NCBI GenBank assembly: GCA_032622095.1
Contig: CP136063.1
Span: 282,217,426-282,281,425 of the forward strand
Direction of reading: 5' to 3'
From: Siphonodentalium dalli
Taxonomy: Eukaryota > Mollusca > Scaphopoda > Gadilida > Siphonodentaliidae
Length of the DNA stretch: 64,000 nt
Each line of letters begins with the position of its first letter. Position 1 is the first letter of the stretch. The translations under genes and the position numbers were made by a program. Positions 54,324 through 64,000 of this stretch are shown one piece after another. The notes beneath the pieces were generated by a model. It saw only the letters and a program-made list of their open reading frames with translations. It was not told the DNA's origin and did not search any database.

Positions 54324-57300
54324 CATGAATAGCTGACATCCTGTGTGGGTCCAAAGGACTTTTTTTTTTTTGCATCTTTGTTTTTTTGTAGCCCACGGCC
54401 ACACCCTGCTGTGAGTTCTTCCCTTGAGAACACTATATCCAGCAGGCTGTTCAAAAGTACAACTGCTGGTGACCTCTTTGATCCAGTCTGTATTGCCCGT
54501 TGCTTTGCTCTATTTAAGAGATGGCTATCCACTAAAACATTGGAATACAAATCTGGATCATTTGGGTGTACAATCAGTGGCACCATGACACCAGCAGACT
54601 GCAAATAAAAAAGATGGTGGTATGGTATAACTGTTACTATAATAAGAAAGGATTGTGATCCAAATGAATACGACTTTTTTAACACAATGACCAAGTCCCA
54701 TAACTATCGCATATAAATAAGCCAAAAAATAAATACATAATATATCCACTGGTTGTCAGGCTATTTCCGTGGCTAATTAACCTCCTTTGATGCCATATGA
54801 GTCGACAATATTAAAACGAGGAATCAGAGTCTGAGTCTATTGTGTCTACCTATATGGCCACCAATATTATGTACTCGAGAGTGGTGATGTTAAAACCACT
54901 GAATCAGCAGCGGATCAAACTCAAATTCGAACTCAACCTGTATCTTGATATGACTGATCTACAAAAAAACGGTATTTGCATTTAAAGGATCCAAACTTGA
55001 GATATCATCCGGAAACCGAAAAAGTGAGAAATTTTCTAAGTCGAAAATGAGGCGTAACTTTAAAAAAAAAAGTCGGACCGAACCGCAATTAGCATCATGC
55101 GGAGAGGCATTCCTAAGGAGATTGCATACAAAAACTTATTGAAATTGGTTCATAGTTGTTCGAGTTATGAGGTCGGACGGACGGACACACGGAGGGAGAA
55201 AGTGTGACGGACAGACGCAGTCAATCCAGTATACCCCCCATTTTCTTCGAAAGTGGGGGTATAATTAAATAGATGCACTGCTGTTTAATAGACCACTAGA
55301 GTGCTTTCATGGGTTGCTAATTGCGCAGCAAATTGTCATCAGTGTCACTCGGCAAGATTGTTTTGGGGATGCAATATTCCGAAAAAATATATATATGCAT
55401 CATATGAAAATATACTCATTATGCGCATTATAATTTATTAACTGCATCCCCCGATATCCATACATGTACATACATAAATAAATTTAATTATCTTTGTTAT
55501 AGCGCATGAAGATAAATTAAAATTAACCGCTCTTAATTGCCATATGACAAAGCACAGATTTGGAAATACAATATTAGATTATATGAGCACAATGGACATT
55601 TCTAATATATATTGTCGTAATATTAAAAAAGAATATATGATTAGCTGTCTAGATGAATAATTTAAAGAAGTTCTCCTCCCAATATTGTCTTTTTATTCGC
55701 AGTTCAGACAAAGCTGTTTTGTGTGCATGTGTTCAGGGATGATAGTAATTTAGAAGGTTTCTTTTTTAGTAGTTTGATAGAACATATTTAGAATATTATC
55801 TTTCATCCATGACCTGTCTCATATTACATGTGATAAAAATAACATACCGCATTGCCTCTGCCTGGTGTGGATAGATTTCCTGGAGTGTGCTGCTTTGGAG
55901 TCTGCTTAGGTGTCATCATCGGTGTTGAATTGTTGTTTTCGGATCTAGAACATTCTGAAATTGAACGTAATTATAAATATATAATGTCAAATTTAAAGTT
56001 AATTTTTTAGCCACATTAATTAAAAAATTCAGCTTGAAGCCATTGTCGTAAATTGATAAAAAAAACTTAAAACATAGATATGGTCATTTATTGCCTGCAT
56101 AAATGCTACATCCTGCATGCCCGCATTGCACATAATTTACGTCAAGTCAACAGCATGGAGATATGCCAGATTCTTGTACATGTTAAGTTCAAACATTCAT
56201 TCATTTGAATTGGAAAATTATCATATCTAGTCCTCAGGCAAAATAGAAACTTACCAAATTTGCTGCTGGTAGGTGTGCAAGGAGTGTGCACTGCCTCTGT
56301 CATCATCGGTGTTGAATTGTTGTTTTCGGATCTAGAACATTCTGAAATTGAACGTAATTATAAAATATAATGTCAAATTTATAGTGAATTTTTTAGCCAC
56401 ATTAATTACAAAATTTAGCTTGAAACCATTGTCATAAATTGATAAAAACTTAAATGCATAAATGCTACATTCTGCATGCCCACATTTGCACATACTTTAC
56501 GTCAAGTCAACAGCGTGGAGACATGCCAGATTCTTGTACATGTTAAGTTTTAACATTAATTCATTTGAATTGGAAAATTATCATACCGGTATCTAGTCCT
56601 CAAGCAAAATGGAAACTTACCAAATTTAGTACTGGTAGGTGTGCAAGGAGTGTGCACTGCCTCTGCCATCGCCCGACTGCTTGGTATGATTGGCATTTCC
56701 TGAGGAGAAATTTGGAGATTATTAAATTACTACTGATGTGGAGAGGAAACTATGAGAGATATTTCCATCTCATTTTACAACATTTTAGTCTAAATGTCTA
56801 AAACTAATTTATAAGTCACTAGATTAGAAAGAAAATCACTTGCAGGTTGTAATCAATACCTCATGTAGTGTCAGTCATGAGCCTCAAAAGCCTTGATCTA
56901 CAAATAATATAATTTCTCCTCTTACTCGTAAAATTCTTGGAAGACTTGAAACATCTCATCATCATATATATCTAGTATATTTACTCACCTGTTGTTCATA
57001 AGACTGACTCTGGAAATTGTTCATCATTGTCTGGTTATACTGGTAATCGTTGTGATACTCTGAAAATAAATAGCATCATAAGTTTAGCTTGTTCTCTTAC
57101 TATTAAGCAGTAGCATGTAATATACTTTGTAACTACATGTAATTTCATGGCATAACATACTTTTTATACCATACTAGTATTTATTTAACATTTTGTTTCT
57201 TCTAAGGATAAAAATATATAATTCAAGAAACAAATATTCTTCAGCCATGACTTAAATTGTCTATTTGGAATTGCAGAAATTTATCAAATCAGAAATTTAT

Positions 57301-60204
57301 ATGTATATAATTAAAGCAGATAAGCAACTCAGATTGAGAATGTACTGAAGAGAACAGTATTTACATTTTTGTGGATGCTCAGAATATTTCCAAGAGAACA
57401 CATAAATACATTGATAAGATAACGTTAATATTCTCGCTCCTATCCCAACAATAATCTCAGTAGGCCAAAATATCTCACACTAACCTGGTAAAGGCAACTG
57501 ATTAACTTCACTCTTTTTGGCCAAAGAGAGGGCTGCTTCAAGATGATAAATGACTGAATTTTAAGTTGGAATCATAGCTGGAAAGGAAGTGAATATTTAG
57601 TCATTATGACATATATTCAAGAGTAACGTACATCATACTTCAAAATATGGTTTCATGTGCGGTATTGTGTATATATTTCAGAGCGCAGTGGCAGGGCGAT
57701 AATATTTATAACATTTTAATCTTGTTGGAACAAAAAAAATGAACTGATGACAAAGGGGGCCATGCACCTCAATAGTTCTTAAACTATAATTACAAAGTGA
57801 AGTTTGTATGTTTGAAATTCCAATGGCCCCCTATCCCAACTACAGGTGCTAGTATCAAAACACCAGTTATAAGCTTGTAGCTTAAAAGGACTATGTGTGT
57901 TCACAGTAGAAAATAATGAAAACATTTAAATTAAATATTAATTTGAGATATAAGCTAAATTAAATATTAATTTAATGAGATATAAACTGAGATATATCTA
58001 CAATGTAATTGTTAAGCCAAAAATATCTGGATGTGTATTATAAACCAGAACTGAGAAGAACTAAGCATTCATTTTTCACAACTACATGTACATGTATAAT
58101 CAATCTTTCACAAACCTCTCCGATGCAAATCCTCTATTTCTTGGTTTTTCTTTGCAAGTTCATTCTGTAATTCTGAAATTAGTTTGTCTTTTTCCAGCAT
58201 TTGTTGATTTATGTAGCTCAAATTATTAATCTCATGAATGTGTTGTTGTTGTTGTAGCTGAACTTGCTGTTGTTGTTGTTGGTTCTGAACTTGTTGCTGT
58301 TGTTGTTGGGGAACTTGCTGTTGTTGGTGAACTTGCTGTTGTTGTTGATGAAGGATGGGTGATTCTGTATGAATGATGTCATTGGACTGTTTGATGAGAT
58401 CTGATATCTGTGCACTGGTGTTTGAGGTGAATTCGCAACTTGTCATTTTCATTCTGTGGTGAATTATCATTAATCATTTCTGTAAATCCGGTGAGCATGG
58501 CTAAGCTTTGAGATTGTTCCTTGGTGGCTTTTGGTTTGGTTATTACTTGCTGTTCAATTATTGTGGATGTTTCTAGTGTATGTGGTGTTGTCTTGGTCTT
58601 CTTTTGTTTTGGTGGTGTTGGGTCAGTCTTCTTTTGTTTTATTGCAGATAATGCTGGTGTTTCTTTTGAAAGTTTTGCTGTTTTCTTTGTTTCGGATGGT
58701 GATACCGGTAGCTCCCTGTCTGACTCGAGTATATGTTGCAGTCCCGTCGATGCTGCTCTTCTTTTCCCAGTGCTACTATTGGCCCGTCCACACTTTATGA
58801 GATCTGCAATTGAGGCCCCTGACTTGGCTCTTTCGCTTAGGAGTTTCTCCACCTTGGTGCAGATTGACTTCACTGCAATTAAGAAAGTGCATGGTTTTGA
58901 TATATATCATAATAGTTTTTTCATACAATACCAGTACTAGCTACTAACTACTTCTAGGTCAAATTCAAACCAAAGGAAGGGGTGCAAATTCATGGAATTA
59001 TGATATGGCCAAAGAAAAAAATATTTGAGGTTTGGGTTTCCCTACCGACCCTATTTAAAACCCCCTACCCTAAAGTTTTTTTCATTGTTTTCAAGAATAT
59101 CTATTAAATTATTTTCTCAAAAAATTTCATAAAACACAAAAGACATTTAAGCATCTCAGAATAGGTTGATTTCTAAGTAAAAGTATTGTATAATATTAAA
59201 ATTTATACAAAAATAATGAAAAGTAGTTTTATGTAAATCTTGCAGCAGAGTAAAATACGCATATGAAAAGTCATAAGAATATGTCAAAATAAAAACAAAT
59301 TATTAAAAAAATAAAATTTCAAACCTATACCTATACTGACCCTATTTCTTTTCAGCTTGTAACTCAAACCAGACATTTAATTTTCTTTGGCCTAACCTGG
59401 GAGGTTGGTCTGGTATCTTTGGTTCAAGGGGGGGGGGGGGGTGCAGAAATTTCTAAAATAACTTGAGGTATATTGAACAGTTTGGAAACCTGAGGATGGG
59501 ATAAAACTGGAAATATGTGAACCTTGGAGATTGGTGTGGTAACGTTGGTTCAAAGGGGGGGGGGGGGGTGCAGAAATTTGTAAATATTAAACTTGAGGTA
59601 TATTGAACAGTTTGGAAAATTAAACTCCAACCAAAGGAGGGGGTGCAAATGGAATTAATATAATTATGTGAATCTGGGAGGTTGGTCTGGTAACTTAATT
59701 TTGTTTCCATGGGGGTGGGGGTGCAGAAATTTCCAAATAACTTTAGGTACATTGAACAGTTTGAAAATTCCAACCCAAGCAGGGGATGCAAATGGAATTA
59801 TGCGAACCTGGCAGCTTGATTTGGTAACTCTAGTTCAAGGGGGTGCATTAATTTCTAGGTGGACACCCCTCCCCACTCACGACGAAACCATCCAGCCAAG
59901 ACCTAATAAATTTAATTCACACAAGTTATCATTGAGTCATTTGATACTGGTATGTTCAAAGTCGGTAAAGTAGACGTAGCCAAAATAATGTCATCTTACC
60001 TGTCGATGAAAATAGTATGGTGCCTTTGTAACTCGTATTTACTGTCACCTCGCGGCCATCGTCAGCGATGTCACAAACTGGGAAATCGCACTCGACCTCT
60101 TCTCCGATGTTTTTCTCACATCCAAAAGAAACATCTTTCTCTTGTTTCGTAACAACTTCTTTGTCGTATTGGAAGAAAATAATAAAGAACGTGATTGCAG
60201 CCAT
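54324..60204 (-). CDS. Spliced BEN-domain-like nuclear protein (eight exons seen)
   Basis: Exons on the minus strand: 60204-60000, 58872-58116, 57553-57485, 57059-56989, 56699-56621, 56341-56255, 55954-55848 and 54598-54324. All have GT-AG edges and compatible phases. The start is ATG at 60204. The N-terminus (first 70 residues) has a polar domain with ADDGREVTVNTSYKGTILF, like the N-terminal part of invertebrate BEN proteins. Exon 2 gives a Lys/Thr-rich linker, polyglutamine runs, and a coiled coil (MLEKDKLISELQNELAKKNQ). The last exon seen has SPAVVLLNSLLDIVFSREEL, which fits the start of a BEN domain, a DNA- or protein-binding fold of chromatin proteins. The 3' end of that domain is not resolved. 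Within exon 2 (about 58380-58480) the frame must shift by one base. Exon 3 phase agrees with the shifted frame, so the shift is real in this sequence, either an assembly error or a mutation. Confidence 0.7.
54955..55263 (+). repeat. Dispersed repeat inside an intron
   Basis: Contains GAGATATCATCCGGAAACCG, GAGGTCGGACGGACGGACAC and ends AAGTGGGGGTATAAT. Similar in style, in reverse, to the block at 32.6-33.5 kb (AACTTTAGT/CCGGA words). No coding capacity. Confidence 0.55.
55848..56341 (-). repeat. Tandemly duplicated exons of the BEN-like gene
   Basis: Exon 6 (56341-56255) and exon 7 (55954-55848) begin with the same 42 bases, encoding ECSRSENNNSTPMM, and share intron flanks (TCTGAAATTGAACGTAATTA). 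The end of exon 6 (TEAVHTPCTPTS.KF) repeats the end of exon 5 (56699-56621). Confidence 0.85.
59400..59860 (+). repeat. Diverged tandem repeat in intron 1
   Basis: Four units of 110-130 bp share GGTGCAGAAATTT, TTGAACAGTTTGGAAA and GGTTGGTCTGGTAAC words. Poly-G runs lie at 59431-59441 and 59557-59568. Confidence 0.8.
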
Positions 60205-60770
60205 AATGAATACAATGCGTGGTGTGTTCTAAATGTTGTATAAATAAACAGATTATAAGACAAACACTGGACGTCTGAGGCTATTTAAATTACGCGGGAA
60301 TCTGCGAATGTCTCAGTTCCACCAAACACTCTACAGTGCCAATGATAAATAGGTCATGCTGTTGTTTCGATCTATTTATAGGCCAACTCTTAACAGATTG
60401 GATGTGACTGTTTCTGCTTACCATGCATGCAACTACGTACATGCACTGCTCATCTAACATTGGTGTTATATTATAATATATACAATGTAAGTCCATGGGA
60501 AATATGCATGCATGCAGGATGCAAATGTATGTACAAACAATTATCCCTGGGTATGGCCAGACCCGAAAATGATATTTGGCAAAATTGTTGGCCACTTAGA
60601 AAAGTCTATACGTAAATGTTCATTGCGTTTAGACAATATATGTCGCAGTGTGGACATATACAATGTCGCGGTTTGGACAAAACCACTCATGAAATATTTA
60701 TACTATATATATTTTGATACAGGCAACTTACTTCACCCAAAGCCCATCGAAAACTGTATTTGACTATTAA

Positions 60771-61909
60771 CCCTTTCAACCCGGGAGACCGGAATACCGG
60801 TCCGATCCTTATTTTCCTATATCCCGGGAGACCGGAATACCGGTCCGGAAACCATACGATTTTTGACACGGAAATACAGCATAATAAACGCACATATCCA
60901 TAATAATTGTACTTCTGCTTTGCACACACGAGACCCCGGTTTACCACCGTGACTTTGGCTGTCGAAAGAGGGTATGTTTCTTCGCGCATGCGCAGAGGCA
61001 TATTAAAATAATAAAGTTAGTTTTTTATCGTTTTTATCGTCGGCTAAGGAAATCAATTTCGTTAGAAATATTGCGAACAAAGCACACATTAAATATATTT
61101 TTGCTTGTAATAAGTCACAATTTTGTTACCATGACTTTAGCAGATAAATTTGTGATTGGGGGGGGTCTGTTGTTTCGCGCATGCGCAGAGACAGGTTTTG
61201 AAAAACGCTTTTTTTATCCTCAAAGGAGAAGCATTTCTCTATAAATAACGCGACCACGGGGAGCCACAATATATAATAATATAATGTACATGTATATTGG
61301 GACTAGAATAGACCGTCTCGCTGAATTAATACGTGACACGTTTCACAACACGCTATAGTACAGATACACATGCGCAGATGTGACATACCGGTCCGGTCCG
61401 GTACTTAACTATATATGGTCCATATATATGCGCATGTATATATGAGCCTATATATGAGCACATGTGTTTAACGTAGATTATGTTGCGTTTGTGTACTTGA
61501 AACGACGGAGAAGAAACTCCATATATATATAATTACACACAAAGTATATATGCACTAGATTCACTCTTCTGGCTAAATATGTCTAACATTTCACAATAAG
61601 GCGCTCACTGAATCGAAAACACCATTTCTTAGCTCTTATGTACGACGATAAAAACTATAATTGCATTTGACCTTCAATTCCGGGTAGTTGCCTAGCAACC
61701 GTTACCAGGGAGTGATCATGTGGCAATGTATCCCGATTTTAAAATACTCAGTGGTCCATGGGGAACATACACATAAAGTTTCAGAGCCGTGGAGCTACTT
61801 GAACATAACCAACAGAATTCGCATAAACACGTGTCTACAATAGGTCAAAATACCCCCAGGGGCCCCGGGTCAGGGTACATCTCTCTGTAGGGAGCCAGGG
61901 TTCAAAGGG
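60771..61909. mobile_element. piggyBac-like non-autonomous element, 1.14 kb
   Basis: TTAA at 60767-60770 and 61910-61913. The left end is CCCTTTCAACCCGGGAG and the right end in reverse complement is CCCTTTGAACCCTGGCTC. Inside, GGGAGACCGGAATACCGGTC occurs twice (60782 and 60827), and CGCGCATGCGCAGAG twice (60981 and 61176). No transposase frame. Confidence 0.7.
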
Positions 61910-61972
61910 TTAAGGGTTTAGCATATCATTTGGTCCACGAGCACATCATTCATGGCATAATATAATGTACTA

Positions 61973-62540
61973 GCAGGTGACCCGACTTCGTCCGGGCTTT
62001 GACCTTGAATTGAACATTTTGAAGGTCAAGGTCAGGTCGGAGTCATGATTTGACCCGTCCAAAATTACCCGTAGGTATAAAATTTCGTCAAAATCCGTCC
62101 AGCAGTTTTCCCGGCCATAGCTACATGTAACAGACAAACAAACAGACAGAAGTCCCAAAATATAAATTAGATCATTTGTGGGTACCCGTTTCAAGGTGAA
62201 GGTCACCTCGGGCGAAAAAACTGACCCAATGAAAATCTCCCCCATTCCCAGGAACCCCTAAGTATGAACACAGAATCACACAAACACGCTCATGTCTGTA
62301 CAGACACGCTCATGTCTGGACACATACACGCTCTTTATCAACGACACTGCGGATACGAACGCCATTGCGGTGGCGGGGGATTGGAGAATGAGTGCTCTGA
62401 CGTTCTCAGAAGCGGTGCGATGACATTCCATCTGGGTTTTACCCTTAGATAGGAAGTTTGGGCTCAATCCGTCCGGCAGTTTTCCCGGCCATAGCTAACA
62501 GACAAACAGACAGACAGAAGTCCCAAAATATATAGTAGAT
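61973..62540 (+). repeat. RTE/SINE-like 3' tail fragments
   Basis: GCAGGTGACCCGACTTCGTC at 61973, and CCGTCC(A/G)GCAGTTTTCCCGG twice (62095 and 62468). Each copy of the latter is followed by an ACAGACA tract and AGTCCCAAAATATA. The pattern is typical of the 3' ends of RTE-type retrotransposons and their SINE partners. The sequence between (62230-62450) is unrelated. Confidence 0.5.
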
Positions 62541-62939
62541 ATATAGGGCGCGAAGCTATAGGACTGAGGCCGGTGCATGTATACCGATAATACATATTAT
62601 GCCTCGACCGACCGATCGGATTGCATGCATGCATGGAAATAAGTTCGAAGAAAGATTTTCTGTTCATAAAATACGCATTCATATGACTATGACTGAGTGT
62701 TGGTCTGATTTTCACTCATTCTATATTGTTTATCAGCTTGTCGCGGTGTGGACATACATATATTTTTTAGGAGACCGCATCCCCCCACCCCCATGCATTT
62801 ATGGGAGTCCGTAAATCATATTATTTTTCGAAAAATAGTACTGCGCGAATTTAAATATGAGTAAGGTATCTAAATAGTTGCAATCAATAAGGATTTCAAG
62901 TTTTCGTGTTTATACATACAATTCATTTTTTTTCCCCAG
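62541..62939. other. Non-coding, upstream of the small spliced gene
   Basis: Nothing recognisable apart from GCATGCATGCATGGA near 62622. An untranslated upstream exon of the next gene may lie here or further left. Confidence 0.3.
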
Positions 62940-62942
62940 GCA

Positions 62943-63768
62943 ATGGACAAAGAAAAGAAACGTAAAAGGCCTTATTTGAAATGGTCACTACCTGTGGAAG
63001 TAGATTGTGAACAAACTTTTGTTGAGCCAGAACAGGTAAATTAATTACATTTAAAGGGATACTATGCCAATTTCAATAAATTCCTGGTAATAACAACGAT
63101 CTAATATCCCTGTTAGTAAAAAAAAGTTATTTGAGTCAAATATGTCTTCTGTAAACGTTCAGGTTAAAATTACCATTTTATCTTTTAAAAAGAAAATTTA
63201 AGAGAATTTAATAGAAATTTTGTTTATGGTTGCAGCCATAAAAATAAGTTTTGAATATCCATGTGCAAGATATATTCAACCAAGAGGTTGCACATGCGGT
63301 ATTGGGATAAAGTGTGCGATAGAAACCACAACATTTGAGTACAGTATATCCCTTTAATAGCTGAAAAGTTAAGTTCATTCCAATATGTCCCATAATTCCT
63401 GTACAGTACTAGTACATTGATTGAGAAAATAGGAAACATTCTTTTTTCTTAAAAGTACTCAATCCGATTAGATGCTCCTAAATTACTATTTCTTTGGCTT
63501 TGGGGGATTTGGAATTTCAAAAGTAAATATTGACAACCTCCTTCCTTATTGTTGAGATGTTTTAAATATTAATAGTTTTCATTAGAATTTGGAGTAAACT
63601 TTTGTATTTCTCTTTATATTCTAGGACACCATAATACCTCCAAAAATGATGAAAACTACTAGTACAGCTGCAAAAAAAGAAACTCAGCCTACCAGTATTT
63701 CTGGAGTATGTTCATCAAATATTGTTGAAGATATGCTACAGCAACCAAATGTGATCATGAGGATATAA
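62943..63768 (+). CDS. Small two-exon gene or start of a gene, 78 aa
   Basis: A TTTCCCCAG acceptor ends at 62939. ATG at 62943 opens MDKEKKRKRPYLKWSLPVEV. The donor CAG/GTAAAT ends exon one at 63035. A TATTCTAG acceptor at 63624 starts exon two (63625-63768), which stays in phase 0 and ends at TAA. The acceptor before the ATG implies an upstream non-coding exon. The product is basic, then Thr/Ser-rich. No domain is recognised. An internal GTATGT (63704) or the GTGAAC after the TAA (63770) could be a donor, so the gene may continue beyond the window. Confidence 0.5.
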
Positions 63769-64000
63769 GGTGAACTTGTCCTTTCTTTGACAAATTCCCG
63801 GATCATGTCGCAGATTATGTTACATGTTTCTGATTCATTATTTTACAATAAGAATAATAGCGTTTGATTATCATTTAATTTTATGGATGCGCCATTATAC
63901 TGTGGTATGTCTTGTGTGGAGTTTACACTGGAAAGACTATAACTTTAAAGGAACTCAATGTAAAGTAAGTAAAAGAACTATCATCAACAAGTACATGTAC
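63769..64000. other. Right-edge sequence, non-coding as seen
   Basis: No exon recognised. Confidence 0.3.

Noticed and set aside
58521-58940. 139-codon plus-strand frame, Val/Phe-rich with apparent membrane spans
   Set aside because: It is the antisense of a Lys/Thr-rich exon whose splice sites and phases support the minus strand.

Overview
The window reads as genomic DNA of an animal, most likely a marine invertebrate. It is AT-rich and full of diverged non-coding repeats. It has GT-AG spliced genes, a tRNA-derived SINE, CR1-type retrotransposon debris, and MITEs of piggyBac and hAT type. The abundant short repeats with GTCCGTCC-type runs resemble those common in mollusc and brachiopod genomes. 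That placement is inference and I cannot name the species.

The left third (about 0.3-21 kb) is a cluster of copies and fragments of one virus-like or selfish element, all coding on the minus strand. Its genes are a protein-primed family B DNA polymerase of the Polinton/adintovirus/bidnavirus kind and, just upstream, a small acidic protein I do not recognise. Polymerase copy 1 (1312-6522) keeps every exonuclease and polymerase motif, has one probable intron, and carries two nonsense codons in its zinc-finger region. Copy 2 (14269-15062) is a 5' fragment. Copy 3 is in pieces (13116-13610, 17579-18347, 19313-19513), and a fourth remnant lies at 20770-21018. The acidic gene occurs four times (8254, 11261, 15682 and 19785). 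A unit of about 2 kb around it is tandemly amplified (7.0-8.9, 10.0-11.9 and 12.2-13.1 kb). Copy 3 is split by a 3.95-kb segment with hAT-type ends and a 7-bp target duplication. That segment itself carries polymerase copy 2 and an acidic gene. No capsid, packaging ATPase, integrase or protease gene is visible.

The middle (21-52 kb) is almost gene-free. It holds an 18-bp satellite, a 60-bp satellite of about 33 units, a 166-bp repeat, and a 15-bp array of about 65 units grown next to a CR1-like ORF1. It also holds SGNH-esterase fragments, one intronless hypothetical gene (30696-31451), a SINE, and several fold-back elements. A 69-bp near-perfect palindrome occurs six times, inside piggyBac-like elements with different ends.

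The right end (52-64 kb) is host-like. A spliced minus-strand gene (54324-60204) runs from an N-terminal region through polyglutamine and coiled-coil segments to a BEN-like domain. It has a tandemly duplicated exon and one apparent single-base frameshift. A 1.14-kb piggyBac-like element, RTE-like tails, and a small two-exon gene or gene start (62943-63768) follow.
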